DNA of 64,000 nt from Liopterus haemorrhoidalis (GCA_963971575.1 OZ020611.1:55027381-55091380); one strand, 5' to 3'; counted from the first letter of the stretch, positions 12,105 to 24,590 are shown. The notes: generated by a model from the sequence alone, not told the origin. A program made the numbers and translations.

Positions 12105-14398
12105 ATACTTACAGATTTTAAGATTTCATAGGTATGTAGTAGGCAAGGATTGGGCACAATGAGCTCAAAGCTGGATGTGTGAGACTTTTACATTTTTAAG
12201 TACATTTATTGCTGAATCGTATCAAAATCAAAAGAATTTTAAGTCAATTATCGTCTATTAATCATAGTATTAAGTGTTTTACGTACTTAAGTGGTTGGGT
12301 CACCAAGTCAGGGTGGATGCTGGTGTCTTAATTAGAAAGACCCTAAAGAAGAATTAAACTCAGAACGATAATGTTGAGTCAGATATAAGAAGCATGGGCA
12401 TCCGTGGCATGGCGTCCATGAAAGCAAGGGATGCACGGCAATATTGTGAAAAAACTATTGCTAAAAAATCATTTAAAAAGGCGGTGTTTACGGTTGTGCG
12501 ATTGTCAGTCTTCTGCATTTTATGGAGTGCAGCGAAATACAGCCGCTAAAAAGTACGGTTTATTTTTGGGTTTATATGTTTATATTTTCTTTATCGTCGG
12601 ATTTCCGAATTCGAATAAGAAATAGTTTTCATACGTATTTATTAATTTCGGGGTTTCAGAAATGACTTATTGACAATAAATTCAGACGTAATTTATTAAG
12701 TAACAAAAACATCTTTTGCTACTTAAATTTTACAAACAAAAAATTACTTACTGTCAAAAGAAGACCTTTACCTGAACTTAAATGCCTTAAAATCTGTCAT
12801 TAAAAACTTAAGTACAGTCGACTCTTCATATTCAAGAGGGTTACACTCCCGAAGTACCCACAATCCGTGAATAACTCTAATCGTAATTTTTTTTGCACGT
12901 ATATTGCACGTTTAATATAACAAAGATAAGAAATATATCTACTTTTGCAGTTCACAGTTAGATGCATAGTAGACTCGGTAAATAATATCGGACAAAGCTC
13001 ATTTCATACTCGATCTTTGTGCGAGTAACTTCATGCAAAGCACACTTGGAGCATGCTATGTTACTATTTTCTATCTCTCCGCTTGTCACATCAGTTGAAA
13101 GCCTGTCAAATTTATTATATTGTGAGAATTAAATTTTTTCCACAAATTACTGCATTTTTTCTTCTTTCGCTACTGTGTTATACATAAGAAAACTACTTGA
13201 AGTCATTGTACATAACACCTTTATCTATCTGTATCTTCCAAAATATAGATAATTGGAAACTGAGTTGTGGTTAGGATAAAAGAGGCTTATACAACCTCAT
13301 TCCAACGAAAATTTCAAAATTTCAAAAAATGCTACATAATACCTTCATCCACTTGCCCCTGCAATTCTTATATACATATTTTGGCCTACATGCATTGGTT
13401 TTCACTGCATCCCTTGATAAGAAAGTCACGCTACACCAGTGATGGGCATTAAAAAAGGATAAATTAGCAAAACAACAAAAGAAACTGAAGACATGCGTTA
13501 AGTAGACGATTATCCAGCAAATATAGAAGGGCCAACGTTGATGATGATCTTAGTAATAAGTTCTATTAGTTAATACATATGTTTGTTACCTAAATTTTAA
13601 CCCTACATTAAAAAAAAGTAAGTGCTCGGCTATGTAAATACTCCATTAATAGTCAGTTGCTAAAGGAGTTAAATGTAACTCGAGTTGTCCCTAACACAAG
13701 TTAAATGCACATGCGTGATAGTGTAAGAGATACATGGTTATACATATAACCCTAAAAATTAGAAAGAACCGCAATTTTGGTACCTAGTTTCGATCCTGAC
13801 TGTATTGTGATAGGCGTTTACAATTCAGTTTTTTAAAGAAATTCAATGACAAATATCCGAAACAACAACTCATTTATATATTCTGTCTCGTACAAGCCTT
13901 GCAAGCATGAGTGAGAAAGAAGTATTTAAATAAGTTAACTGTTGTTTCGTTCATTTGTCATTGAACAGACTTCTTTAAAAAACTATCTTTATATTTTCTC
14001 ACGTTTCATTTTGTTATGAATTATTTGTTTCAACGAAGCAACACAAGTCTCAATTAGTTCGACGTTCCATCGTAATAAAAATGATTAATTTTAGATTTAG
14101 GCGTAAGCGATTAAAATTAAATTAGTAAATATAACAGTGCCAAGCAATCAGCAATTAAATTGACATTATATTTTCCCTCCAGAACTCAATGACTAAAGAT
14201 AACCACATTCATAAATTCATACGATTTTATAAATCAATTTGATGACGATCAATCAATATCAACATCTTTATCTTGTATCCTGTCAAAATATTTATTAATA
14301 TAATAATATCATAATAGTTTTTGACTAGTTCCTTTTTGATATAATTAGTTTCAGTGGTTGGGAATTTTTAAATCTAGAAATACAATTCAAATTTTCAC
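12105..14398. other. No gene recognised
   Basis: AT-rich. At 12818-12890 CAGTCGACTCTTCATATTC resembles a pogo/Tigger-type terminal repeat but has no partner. GATGATGATC at about 13540 resembles an RTE 3' tail. Confidence 0.4.
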
Positions 14399-15619
14399 TC
14401 GAAGAAGTGAAGAGAAAAATGTACTTGGGATATGTGCTAACAAGGAACAACAGGGCAGAGCAACACGTTAGGCAAAGAATGAAAAAAGCAAGGCTGGTTA
14501 TGGGAAAGCTGTGGAGCATAGTAAGAGGAGGTTTAATGACGATATCAAGTGGAGGATGAAGATATTCGATGTAATAGTGAAAGAGTATCCTTATGTACGG
14601 AGTGGAGATCTGGAGATGGAAGGAATGGGAGATGATTGAAAGGGTACAAGAGAGCTATATGAGATGGACATTGGAAGGTAGAACGACACCAGGATACATT
14701 GTGAGAGAGGAAATTAAGAGGAAAAAACTGAGAGTTGGTGCCGGTGCGCGGGATGTGAAATATGAGGTTAAAATCAGAATGGAAGAGAATATAAAAATAA
14801 TAAAGGAATGCTGGGAAGAAAAAATGAAAGAAGAACAAAAAGAAAAATTGTCGGCATGGGGAGAGATAAGGAAAGAATACTTTTGGAGATGTGGAATGGA
14901 CATGGAGAGAAAGAGAAACGGAGGAACAGTTATAGTAAAATAATTGAGGAGGATTAAGGAGGTACAAGAGCAGGAAAAAACAGACAGAATAGACAAATCG
15001 CTGTCTGAAATGATGTAAAGAGATAAGAGTGATAGAAATACCAAGATACCTGAAGAGGAAAAGAGGAAGATCAGGGGGTAGAGTCAGGAGGATAGCGAAA
15101 TTGAAATGCGGCAACGAAGAGAGGAACAATAGGTACTGGACAAAACCAGAGGACAAGCTTTGCAGAATGTGCCACGCAGGAGAAGAAACATTGGAACATT
15201 TAGCGAAAAGATGTAGAGAGATGGCAGTCTGGGAGGAAGGGATAATGGAACTAATGAGTAAGGAAGGCAAGGAAGAAATATGGGCAAGAGAACTGGAGGC
15301 AAGAATGAAGGACATCGGAGAGGGAAGCCGGAAGGAGATAGGAAGAAAGAGACACTGGAAGAAGAAGAAATGAAAAACAATATTCGAGTGAGGAAGACAA
15401 GGTAGTAAGATGGGCGAGAGAACTGGAGGCAAGAAGGAAGCCGGAAGGAGAATAGGAAGAGAGAGAGGGATACTGGAAGAAGATCAAAGAAATGAAATAA
15501 AAAATATTGTAATACATTCATTATATGTTATTTTATTTTTCATTTCTTTGTAGTTGTTTGTTAATTTGTTGTAATTGCCCTAAACGCCGCAAGGCTTAGG
15601 GGGAATAAAGAATATATAA
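14399..15619 (+). pseudogene. LINE ORF2 C-terminal half with CCHC knuckle and 3' end
   Basis: Fragments in order: VKRKMYLGYVLTRNNRAEQH (near 14402), MYGVEIWRWKEWEMIERVQE (14593) and PRYLKRKRGRSGGRVRRIAK (15047). A knuckle CRMCHAGEETLEHLAKRC follows (near 15160). The A/G-rich coding strand has stops and frame breaks between fragments. The last 100 bp end in GGGGGAATAAAGAATATAT, a LINE-type 3' end. The order matches R1-like or related CCHC-bearing LINEs. Inactive. Confidence 0.8.
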
Positions 15620-16538
15620 CAGTCCTACAACAACATTAAAAATGATTAAATTTATGACAATTACCATTATTACTGAAATAGTTCCTTCCAGTCATATTTC
15701 TTTGTTCACTCACAAACACACGCACAAGCCAACGTACTGAGCAATTCTGCGTGCCAAACTAATCATTGATCTTTGTCTAGCAGGAAATATTCGGTATCTT
15801 CCCACTCTTTTTACTGGTCCATACACCAAGTTTCACCTTGATCCAACACGCCATGACTTTGTCACTTTCGTACGTCATACTTGGAATTCTTTTGTATAAA
15901 CATAAATGAGGTATAAACATTCATTACGTCATTGAATTATAGACGTATTTGTTAATAGATGAACTTTATATTTGAAAATTTCCAACATGTTTTTAAGAAT
16001 TTTACATGCATCACATCATGACTTTGGATGCATTCTTAGATTTATTGTGATTTGTTTGTTGGAACATGTTTTACCGATGGTTGTGGGTTAGTATGTTCGT
16101 AACGAGATTTGACCAGAAGTACTAAATTTGTACCATCAAATAATAGCAATATCATAGTTTAGGAATATTCTGTAACAGGCCTAAACATAAGAATTGATGG
16201 GATAATGGACCGATTCAAGTATTCAGACGAGCACCCAAGAATTTTTCTTGGAGGTGCCTTAGAAGACGAAATTATTTAAATTATGAAAACGGTTTTCACT
16301 TCTAAACTACAAGAGATTACCTTTAAAAAAAAGGTCCTCACCTCTAATATATAAGTGATGACAAAAAAAAAGGTTCTCCTTCTGAATGGCAAAAAAAAAC
16401 AGCTGTGGCCACCACAGGACTGAACGCCATCACAAAGTACTTGTTTAATTTATGCTGCTTTCTCAAAAATTGTCTCAAATAAAAGTTGTTAGTTACTTCT
16501 TTTGTAGCATTTGTTAAATAAAATGTTTCGAAATATTT
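15620..16538. other. No gene; fragment of a hAT-derived repeat at 16229-16420
   Basis: GAGCACCCAAGAATTTTTCT near 16230 resembles the inner end of the MITE at 1333 in reverse. Two units of the GGTCCTCAC...AAGTGATGA cassette follow at 16320-16380. The outer ends are lost. Confidence 0.45.
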
Positions 16539-16546
16539 CTCTGTTG

Positions 16547-16822
16547 CAGAGCCGCAGTAAGGAAAACTTGCGCTAGGATCAGGGTCGTGTTTTGGCGTCC
16601 TTGGTAAATAAAAAGAAGGTTCTTACCTCTCAAAATTTAAGTGATGAGCAAAAAAAAAGGTCCTCACTTCCCAAAATCCAAGTGGCGAGCAAAAAAAAGT
16701 CCTCATCTTTGTAATGGCGCCCCTTAGCAAGCCCGTCAGCGCCCCTTAGCAAGCCCGTCAGCGCCCTTTTCCTTAGTGCGCTAGGGGCCATCGCCCCCTC
16801 CGCCCCCCTTACTGCGGCCCTG
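16547..16822. mobile_element. hAT MITE, CAGAGCCGCAGTAAGG family, copy 1
   Basis: Ends CAGAGCCGCAGTAAGG and CCTTACTGCGGCCCTG with exact duplication CTCTGTTG (16539-16546, 16823-16830). Two to three tandem cassette units lie at 16610-16715. The segment GCGCCCCTTAGCAAGCCCGT is duplicated at 16720-16760. A sister copy is at 55312. Confidence 0.85.
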
Positions 16823-16870
16823 CTCTGTTGTAATGCTTCCATATGAGGAAGAAGTACATCTGAGGGATTA

Positions 16871-17152
16871 TTTCAACAAAACAATGAATTTAAGCATTCA
16901 TCAGAGTTTGTAAAAAATCGGTTTTCACAAACTGATTTACCGATAACGGAATGGTCATCTCAGAGTTCTGATCTTAATCTACATGAGTACTTTTGGGAGA
17001 GGATATGGACACAGAGATATGTTCGGCGAAAATTTACATGGTCTTTCGATCGATTGAGAACTGAAACACAAATATGTAGCTATTTCCCAAAATTATCTAA
17101 GCTATTAAAGGAAATTATCAATAACATATTTGAACTACTCGTATCAACGTAG
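16871..17152 (+). pseudogene. Tc1-like transposase C-terminal fragment
   Basis: An open stretch of 93 codons to a stop. It reads FQQNNEFKHSSEFVKNRFSQ, then ITEWSSQSSDLNLHEYFWE. Tc1 transposases have QQDN.PKH...WPSQSPDLNPIE.LW here, so the catalytic Asp of QQDN is Asn in this copy. No start and no upstream part; a hAT MITE lies just before it. Confidence 0.75.
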
Positions 17153-17376
17153 TTCGTCGTTTTATCATCGTTTTTCATATTTGATATACGATTGAATCAT
17201 ATGTTTCTTTAGCCGTCATCGGCCATCTAAATTCGCGCCGAGTATATGAAAAAACATTCCTTAACAAATATGTGCCAATTTGATAGATTCAATGCCAAGA
17301 TGTTCTGTTGTGATTAGAGCAAAGGGCTACTACATCAAATATTGAATAATTATTCTAATTTTTGATTTCAATGCGA

Positions 17377-17523
17377 TTTTTCTCAACTCAAGAAGCTGTT
17401 GAAGCCTTTGAAAACCATGTTTTTGAGATACCAACTTCAGAGTGGAAAAAATGTTTCGAGAATTGGTTTGAACGGATGCAAAAGTGTATAAATCTTAAAG
17501 GCGAAAATTTTGAAAAGCAGTAA
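17377..17523 (+). pseudogene. mariner transposase C-terminal fragment
   Basis: An open frame to a stop at 17523 reads STQEAVEAFENHVFEI, then SEWKKCFENWFERMQKCI and ends KGENFEKQ. This is the extreme C terminus of mariner-type transposases (W..CF..WF.RM.KCI...G.YFEK). It is not colinear with the Tc1 fragment before it, so two elements are juxtaposed. Confidence 0.75.
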
Positions 17524-18263
17524 AACAGTTTGTAAAAAAAAAATTCTTTTTAGTTTTTATAAAAACTTAAAAGGTAGTTCTCGTATATATGTCATATTGA
17601 CTAAACCACAACATTTATGTAATGTGTTATTGGTAAATGTATTATTGTTATGACAACCATAAATGAGCTCAATGAAAAATACCTACGAAACTTTTAAATT
17701 TATGTGAATTTACATTTTACGTCAATTTTTCTTACAAATGACATGCAAAGGTGGATGCAATAAAACAGTGAACACAAGAATCCACAAAGAAATTCCGCTT
17801 ATTTCGCTTTTATACACGGCTTGTGCTACTTGCTGACAGTTTTTATAACTGATTAAAATAAGACCAGTAGATTTTCCCACAGGTGTAATATATGGTAATG
17901 TGTTACAAATACTAGGCGCCTTTTGCTTACATCACATGAATTATAAAATGGTTTTATTGTAAATTTTATTATCTACTTTACCGGCCATTTATAAAACTGT
18001 TTAGCACTGAATTACAGAGCGCTCAATAGCTGTTTAATGCACTACGAATAAATTATGTCTAAACATGTTGTTAGATGTTAATTAACAATGTTTTATCGAA
18101 CTGGGTGTTCAGGATATCACATTGGAATCTTAAATACACTTGAAGGGTGCAGTTAAATAAAGCATTATTAAGTTAGCGATATCTGGCTTTTTGTGCCATT
18201 TATTAAAGAATAATTCAACGTATTATATTTTTTGATGTGGAGATGGTCGTGTCCGTAATAGAA
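17524..18263. other. No feature recognised
   Basis: AT-rich, no supported gene. Confidence 0.45.
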
Positions 18264-18573
18264 TAAAAGTGGAAAGGTTGTACGAGTATCGGACATAAAA
18301 TGAAGCACAGCTATCTACAGCTGACCCGTTTCGAAATAATTTATTCCGTCATCAGAGCTGCTACATAGAAGAAAATCGAAATATTATATAAGTGTATATA
18401 GTAGATAAATAAATAAATAATATTGTACTTATATTTATTTATCTACTATATACACTATCGATTTTCTTCTATGTAGCAGATCTGACGAAGGAATAAATTA
18501 TTTCGAAACAGGTCAGTTGTAGATAGTTGGGCTTTATTTTATTTCCGATACCCGTACAACCTCCACTTGTATT
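18264..18573. mobile_element. Foldback (palindromic) MITE
   Basis: Two arms of about 145 bp (18264-18413 and 18421-18573) are nearly perfect reverse complements around a loop of only a few bases. Outer bases AGTGGAAAGGTTGTACG and CGTACAACCTCCACT pair; the inner part pairs through CTACTATATACAC. No coding frame. Confidence 0.85.
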
Positions 18574-19390
18574 TTTTGATAAAGAAATATTCGAGCCTGG
18601 AGCTTTCCTGTGACAGAGAAAATGGCAAAAGTTTAGAAACACATTAGAAAAATAGGAGATATGGCATCTAAATTCAGGTAGTAGACTACGTACGAATGGT
18701 TGCATTCGATGTTGTCAGTGTTTCCATTAAATTCTGCCCCGTTTAGTAGCTTTCAACACTGATCCCTTTTTTTTGAAATTTCCTACTCCTGATATTTCCT
18801 ACCTTCATCTTCCAGTTTCTAAAATCTTGATTCCTCAATGCTTTTTCTACTTGATTTCTACTCTTGAATGACAACAAATTCATTTTTTCTACACGTCCTA
18901 TACTTTTCAAACGACCGTCTTTAATAATTGTGTATTGAATAGTTAGTCATTTTACTTGACAACTGTTTGATAACTAGAGGTTAGATTGTAGGTTAACCAG
19001 AATTGTTGGTGAAACTGGCTTTATGCGAGTTGAAAATGAGAATTCTGCATTATATTTTCCTCTTTCCAACACTTTTATGTACTAGTTCACTATTTATACT
19101 GTATTTTAACTTACTTCAAGTAAGTATAGTCTGTTTCTTTGGTTTAAAAGGACTTTCAAAGAATGAATAAGAATTTAGACAATTTTATTTAACAAAATCC
19201 TCATTCAATCGTTAAAAGGTGAGCTCGTGACACTTTTTTTATTTACGGTCCAAGATTCTTGCCCATATTTCTCTTAAAATTCTGCCCTGAGGTTATTTTT
19301 CGTAAAATGTGTAATATTACTATAGAAAAAGGTATTAAAACTTAATTTTCAAGCCTTTTTACCTTTTTCTGTTGTCAGATTGTTGGCGTT
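18574..19390. other. No feature recognised
   Basis: AT-rich, nothing supported. Confidence 0.45.
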
Positions 19391-19396
19391 TGAATA

Positions 19397-19640
19397 TTAA
19401 TCTTGCGTTGTCCTTCTCCATATTTCTTGCCACTTCTTTCTATCTTGTGTTATAGTCTTTGTTTCTTCCCATTTTATCCCTCTTATTGCTGCCGCGCTTT
19501 GAATTCCATCTTTCCACCTTCTTGGTCTTCCTCTGAACTTTCTTTTAGGTAATCTTGCTACAAAAACCATATTTGTTTCTCTTTTATAGTCCATTCTGCT
19601 TACATGTCCATACCACCTCAACTGACTTTATTCTATTAAA
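19397..19640 (-). pseudogene. LINE C-terminal fragment (RTE-like)
   Basis: Reads MRWYGHVSRM, then KRKFRGRPRRWKDGIQ and RKKWQEIWRRTTQD to a stop. The RWxGHV...GRPxxRWxDxI pattern is the end of RTE/BovB-like and related LINE ORF2. Confidence 0.75.
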
Positions 19641-21416
19641 TGCTGCACGGAAAGTTTTTGGGCTTAAATGTCTATTGTTAATTACAACATTACAATTTGT
19701 AATGTGTATATATAATAATAATACTGAATATTGAACAAAATTTACCTAAAAGATTGTTATTAGAAATGATTTATATTAAAAAAGACAATCGTAATATTAA
19801 TGCTAAAACTGACATAGATAATTTAAGCAAAATTTATTATAATCTTATAAAAAAAATTAAATAGCTCCATCTATTACAAGTATAACTAACTTCAATTAGA
19901 AATTATGGTACTTCTATTTTTTTAAAATCGTTTTAACTTAGTTGACGTGTAACGTATATGTATCGCAAGTATCGCAATGTATCGTATATAGAAGATAAGG
20001 AAAAATTTTATCCGTTAAACTAATAAAAAAAAAATTAATATGTTTCAAATTTTATGATAATAATTTTAACTCTGACTTTTATAAATATTTTTGCGTAAGT
20101 GTAATAATGTTTAATTATATTTATATTTATTATTAATTTTATATTTATTTTATGTAATTCATTTTATCAAACATGTACTTATTTGTAGGCTTTGAGAATG
20201 GTTCAGATAGAACCGAAACTAGTTAGCAAATAAATAAATCTTTTTAAATATTAGACTAAATTTGCTTTTAATTATCGACCGAAACCCAAGATAATACCTA
20301 TATATTTATCTATAAAATTCGGTCAAGAATTCTTTTTATTCAATAAAATGTATAAATTTCAAAATTATTTCCTCCTCTAAAATTCTGCACACAAGAATTT
20401 TATAGCTGCTCAGTCAAATTTTTTAGCGCCCAGTGCCCATTTCGGCTTAGCGGGAACATTAGAAGCAAGGATGGGATCTTTTCAAATAGGATTTCGAGAT
20501 TTAAGCCTATGCTTTGGAGAATTTACCAGGTCTTCGTGTATGGGTAGCTGTAGTTGCCTCCAATTTTATGCCAAGTTGTGACGGCTGCTTTATTTCTCCG
20601 AATAGGTGGAGGGCATAAGCCCAACAGTACAGAGAGGTATTCTGAAGGAGTCGATCATGTAGCACTCTTGATGAATAAAACTATTACTTACAGCTCAAAA
20701 CCTCATTTTGTTGCAGAACCCTAGGGTTCTGCGGAACACAAGCTAGAAACTACATGTAGAAACCAAAGCATTTATTTGCTCCTCTAACTTCACATTTTAG
20801 ATGTGGATTTTTCCTCTCTAATCAATTCAAGTAAACTTAAACAATAGAATCATATTTGATTTACAGAAATTGCTGCCTCATGTACATTACAAGAATAAAA
20901 TAACGTAATGTCATTTTAATGTCATGCAACAATAAGCATTAAAAGAATATTTAAATTACAAATTTACTTGTTAACGTAATTTTAATTAATAATTACATAC
21001 AAAATAGCATTAAATATTGAAATTAAAACAAAAAGACAATTACAAATAAATCAACTAATAACAATACCGACATAACGTTTTTTAAACCAATAATTATAGA
21101 AGGAAAAAAATCATTTGAATAATTATCCCATAGCTTTAACCATAAAATAGTTACGTTCACATAAAATATACAAAATCAATTATAAGTTTATATTAGAAAT
21201 ATTGAAACATCAATTGTGAATGTGAATTTACACACATTTCAGGGTTTTGTATGTATTTAGAAAGTGGTAACAAAATGAGTACATATAAAAACATCATAAA
21301 TTTCAATAACTTTTGAAAGAAATACGCATGTGCTTCCATCATGGGAGAAAAACCGTACTTGAGATGCGTTTGCTTCAAGACACAGCTATAGCTACCCAGT
21401 TCTAGTCAGTCAGATA
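19641..21416. other. No gene; end of dispersed repeat A near 21190-21320
   Basis: TTTACACACATTTCAGGGTTT at 21226 onward matches the head of repeat A. Near 20714 the palindrome CAGAACCCTAGGGTTCTG may be a worn hAT end. The rest is AT-rich. Confidence 0.4.
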
Positions 21417-21692
21417 AATATTGTAAACATAGTAAAAAATCAATATTTTTCGAAATAATAATCAGATCTAAACTTCCTATCGTACTATTCCGTTTCCCAT
21501 CAATCTACATCACTAATTTTCTTAACCCCTCTGGGAAATACGATGGGGGAGAAAAGTTTCTTGATATATTTTTGTCGAAATTCCTATAAAAACAGATTTT
21601 TCAAAAATAAAAATTTGTTTACCCAAGATTTAAGAAGTTTCATTTGAAACACACTCAATTTTTTTTTTAAATATTTATTTTTTCATTAAATA

Positions 21693-22086
21693 CAACTCCC
21701 TCCGTTTCAAAGTAAGTGTCCAATTTCATCAAAAAAATATGCAAAGGGATATATAACGTATATTTTTACAACTAAACTAAATGTGAGGAAGCATGTAATC
21801 GTTGCCTCCTCTATGAAGCATGGTCAATTCCATACACTTCTGCAGTGTAATAAAATAATTGTCCAGATTTTCCACGGTTATTTCATCCCATGTTTTATGC
21901 ACGGCCGCAATGAGTTCATCAATACTGGACGGGGACTCTTTGTGTTGTAATGATTGAATGGCGTTAAAGAAACCCAAATCGAGGACTAATTTAAATAAAT
22001 AACTACTGATACCTACATTTAATTTCATTATTTCAATAATCCATTAAAAAAACTAAAATCGGACACTTATTTTGGAATGGAGGAAG
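21693..22086 (-). mobile_element. Plant-type (Stowaway-like) mariner derivative, copy 1
   Basis: Ends CTCCCTCCGTTTCAAAGTAAG and the inverse of GGAATGGAGGAAG, flanked by TA (21691-21692, 22087-22088). The repeat A sequence on both sides is contiguous in other copies, which proves the insertion. Holds the end of a transposase gene on the minus strand. Confidence 0.8.
21777..22028 (-). pseudogene. Mariner transposase C-terminal remnant, plant-like
   Basis: Reads LGFFNAIQSLQHKESPSSID, then ITLQKCMELTMLHRGGNDYM and LPHI, to a stop. The pattern GFF.AIQSLQ......ID.L......N.YF.TLQ.CM.E.M...GGN.Y..PH is that of the plant DD39D mariner tail as I know it. The catalytic domain is deleted; the apparent start methionine has no meaning. 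Confidence 0.7.
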
Positions 22087-22268
22087 TATTTGTTTATATT
22101 TTTCTGGCGTTGAGTTTTTTGAATTCACTATAGTTTCACTAAGAATTGTATAAGCATGCCAAATTTCAACTTTCTATGTTCAGCCGTTTGACTAAAATTT
22201 CTGTCGAACAAACAGACACATAACTGACGTAATAAGGTATTTTTTGTAATACCTACAAAACCCTAAAA

Positions 22269-23056
22269 ATTACAGCTTTTAGTTATTATTAAACTACTGC
22301 TTTAAATTCCAAGAAAACAGAAATATGCTGTAGAACTAAAAAAAATATTTCTTAAAATGGAGATACAAGTATCTAAAAACAAATAGCTTAACATAAACAC
22401 AATAAAACTAGTTCTAAAAATATCCAACATTAAACTATATCAGTTTTTAACAATCTCCCGAAAAAAAAAACTGTTTTTTATCCCAAACAAGGACATTTGC
22501 ATAGTGTATCCCACGAGAGAGACAAGGATTATGAGATGCTGAGTGAGATAGACTCAGATCACGTTTGAGATTCGGGAAAACCAAGAGTTACCTTGGGAGA
22601 TGACGTCATCTCGACAGTCACTTCTACAGGTATTATGCTCGAAATGTTACTAAGGTATGCGGTCTTGCTTAAGATTCGTTGAATCTTTAGTATGCGTGCT
22701 TGGACAATATGTTTCATCGATTATAAGGAAATATGTATGTGGCTATTTTTAAAACAATGAATCTATAGATCAATGCCCTTATAATTTAAATAATTAAGAT
22801 TTTATTAACGGAACATTATTTATGAAAAATATATATATAAAAGAAAATCGCAAGGTAAATGCCAATTTAAGCCCCATTCAAACTTCCAAATTAAGCTCTA
22901 ATTAAGTTTCAATTTTTTTAGTTTTAAATTGTTTAACTTATATGTACTTTGGAAAACCATAGAAGTGTTCTTTGTAACAAATTAGTGTGAGGTTTTAATG
23001 TACTCGCTTTTTATATTTTCGTTTCACGATTTTATGTATATCGCATATGTTTTATA
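22269..23056. other. No gene recognised; isolated CRE palindrome
   Basis: AT-rich except 22500-22680. GATGACGTCATC at 22599-22610 is a perfect cAMP-response-element palindrome, with no other promoter signs. Confidence 0.35.
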
Positions 23057-24190
23057 AGCTGTTCAGTTTTGTAAGAACACACTATGGTCTATTTCAAAGT
23101 AGAAAAAAGTGGATAGCGCTGCGAACCGAGTACGATTTACACTGATCAAATACAGTATAGCGGGAAATTTGAAATAAGTTACAACTAGGACATGGGCGTA
23201 GCAACTGGGTTAGCAAGTGATTTATTATTTTTTAATATAAAAAAGGTTAATAAGATATTGAAATAAACAAGGCAGATAATACACTTACGTTATTTATACG
23301 ACATAAATTCAGTTTAATGGGAAATTTGAAAAAGTTAAAAAAATATTAATTTTAAAAATTATGTACTATATATAAAAAGAGAGATTTGGCTAAAAGAGTT
23401 TAAACAAAGCAATAAAACAAAGAGCTAAAGTTTCTTATTTAAATAATTATTGTAAATAAAAATTAAAAATATATGTATATATGAAGGTCTAAAGATTATA
23501 TCAATAACTTCTTCTTTGGGCACAATCAGCTGGGCTGTCTTTTGGCCTCACATTAGTCCTCTTTCTTGATCTGTTAATTGTCAACTGTCAAAAAATATTT
23601 ATATGTCAGATAACCTAAAAAATATATAACTGCGTAAAAACAAATTACATGGAGAATTTTCTCCATAAAATCTACGCCAAGAATATAAATAAAAGTCTAA
23701 ATATGTAAATAATTACAAAATATATGAGAAAAATTAAATAATATAAATAATATATATTTCCAATGTACGACACTGAACATCTGTCAACTTGGACTAAAAA
23801 AAATATTTTTACAGTGTAATAGGGATGACGATCTAAAACAATCAGAAGCAAGGACAAACAGCTCCTATCTTCTTAAACACATTTTTCTACTTTGAAATAG
23901 ACCATAGATTTTGAAATCTAGTAATTTTATCTATTAATTCGGACTTTTGGTAATTTTGTTTAAGCTTTGTAAATCATACTTAAATTGCAAATTCTAGATT
24001 AAATTGATTGTTATTATAAAATGTCCTTTTCATTGAGTTTTAATTTTTTGTCATTCTTAATAAACATTTACAATTTTTTTTTTTTTTTGTCTTTAAAATG
24101 TAGAACAATGTGTTATATTTTTAATAAATGCCATTCGTTTCCATGGTTCCACTGTTGGAATTTTAAATTTTTACATACCAAACGGGAATA
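23057..24190. mobile_element. TA-MITE-1 copy split by TA-MITE-2, right end lost
   Basis: The part 23905-24190 (TAGATTTTGAAATCTAG ... CATTCGTTTCCATGGTTCC) matches TA-MITE-1 copies at 29228, 46079 and 50094. The stub 23057-23084 (GCTGTTCAGTTTTGTAAG) fits the worn left end. TA-MITE-2 sits between them. Confidence 0.6.
23085..23904. mobile_element. TA-MITE-2 (TIR TGGTCTATTTCAAAG)
   Basis: 820 bp with 23-bp perfect inverted ends starting TGGTCTATTTCAAAGTAG, flanked by TA (23083-23084, 23905-23906). AT-rich, non-coding. Probably a Tc1/mariner-mobilised element. Confidence 0.8.
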
Positions 24191-24194
24191 TAAT

Positions 24195-24590
24195 GGGCGC
24201 GTTAGCGCCTAAACCGTTGAGTCTAAACGTAAACGTACGTTGATTAAACAATTTGGTGAATGTCTGAACGGTTACCGGTTAGTTTCAACGCGAGTGTTTG
24301 ACAGCATGAGTACATACCCTTAAAAAATATTTAGAGATCCATTTCTAATAGATAAACACCATTTTAGACTGTCAAGTGACAGAATTAATCAATTTGTTAG
24401 CTCCAGTGCTATTTAACTTGTATCTTGTATAAATTTTCCGCTAAAAATTTAGGTTAGGTGTACAAGTCAACATAACTAACCGTAAAATTTTTACGTTGAG
24501 ATGTTTAGTAAAACTGTTGACTGTCAACGGTAACGTTCAGAAGGTAAACGTAGTGAACGTACTAAACTGTTTAGGGCGCTGAACGCGCCC
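24195..24590. mobile_element. Harbinger-like MITE, copy 1
   Basis: Ends GGGCGCGTTAGCGCCTAAAC and the inverse of GTTTAGGGCGCTGAACGCG. About 85-90% alike by eye to 62598-63005. The short transposase-start frame of copy 2 is broken here by a 6-base or longer deletion after FRLS. The TSD could not be settled. Confidence 0.7.

Larger units (their letters stand above)
21417..22268 (+). repeat. Dispersed repeat A, copy interrupted by a mariner
   Basis: Contains the modules TCAGATCTAAACTTCC, GTATAAGCATGCCAAATTTC and GTCGAACAAACAGACACATA, and ends CTACAAAACCCTAAAAAT. The same modules in the same order occur at 36655-37408 and 37575-38487, and inverted at 56280-57110 and 62090-62590. Class unknown. 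Confidence 0.65.

Noticed and set aside
14545..15521. Long minus-strand frames of 295, 145, 129 and 88 codons
   Set aside because: They are the antisense of an A/G-rich LINE coding strand, giving Ser/Leu/Phe-rich text without any domain.
24195..24590. A TSD for the Harbinger-like MITE copies
   Set aside because: Several placements of a 2- or 3-bp duplication were tried; none fits both copies.
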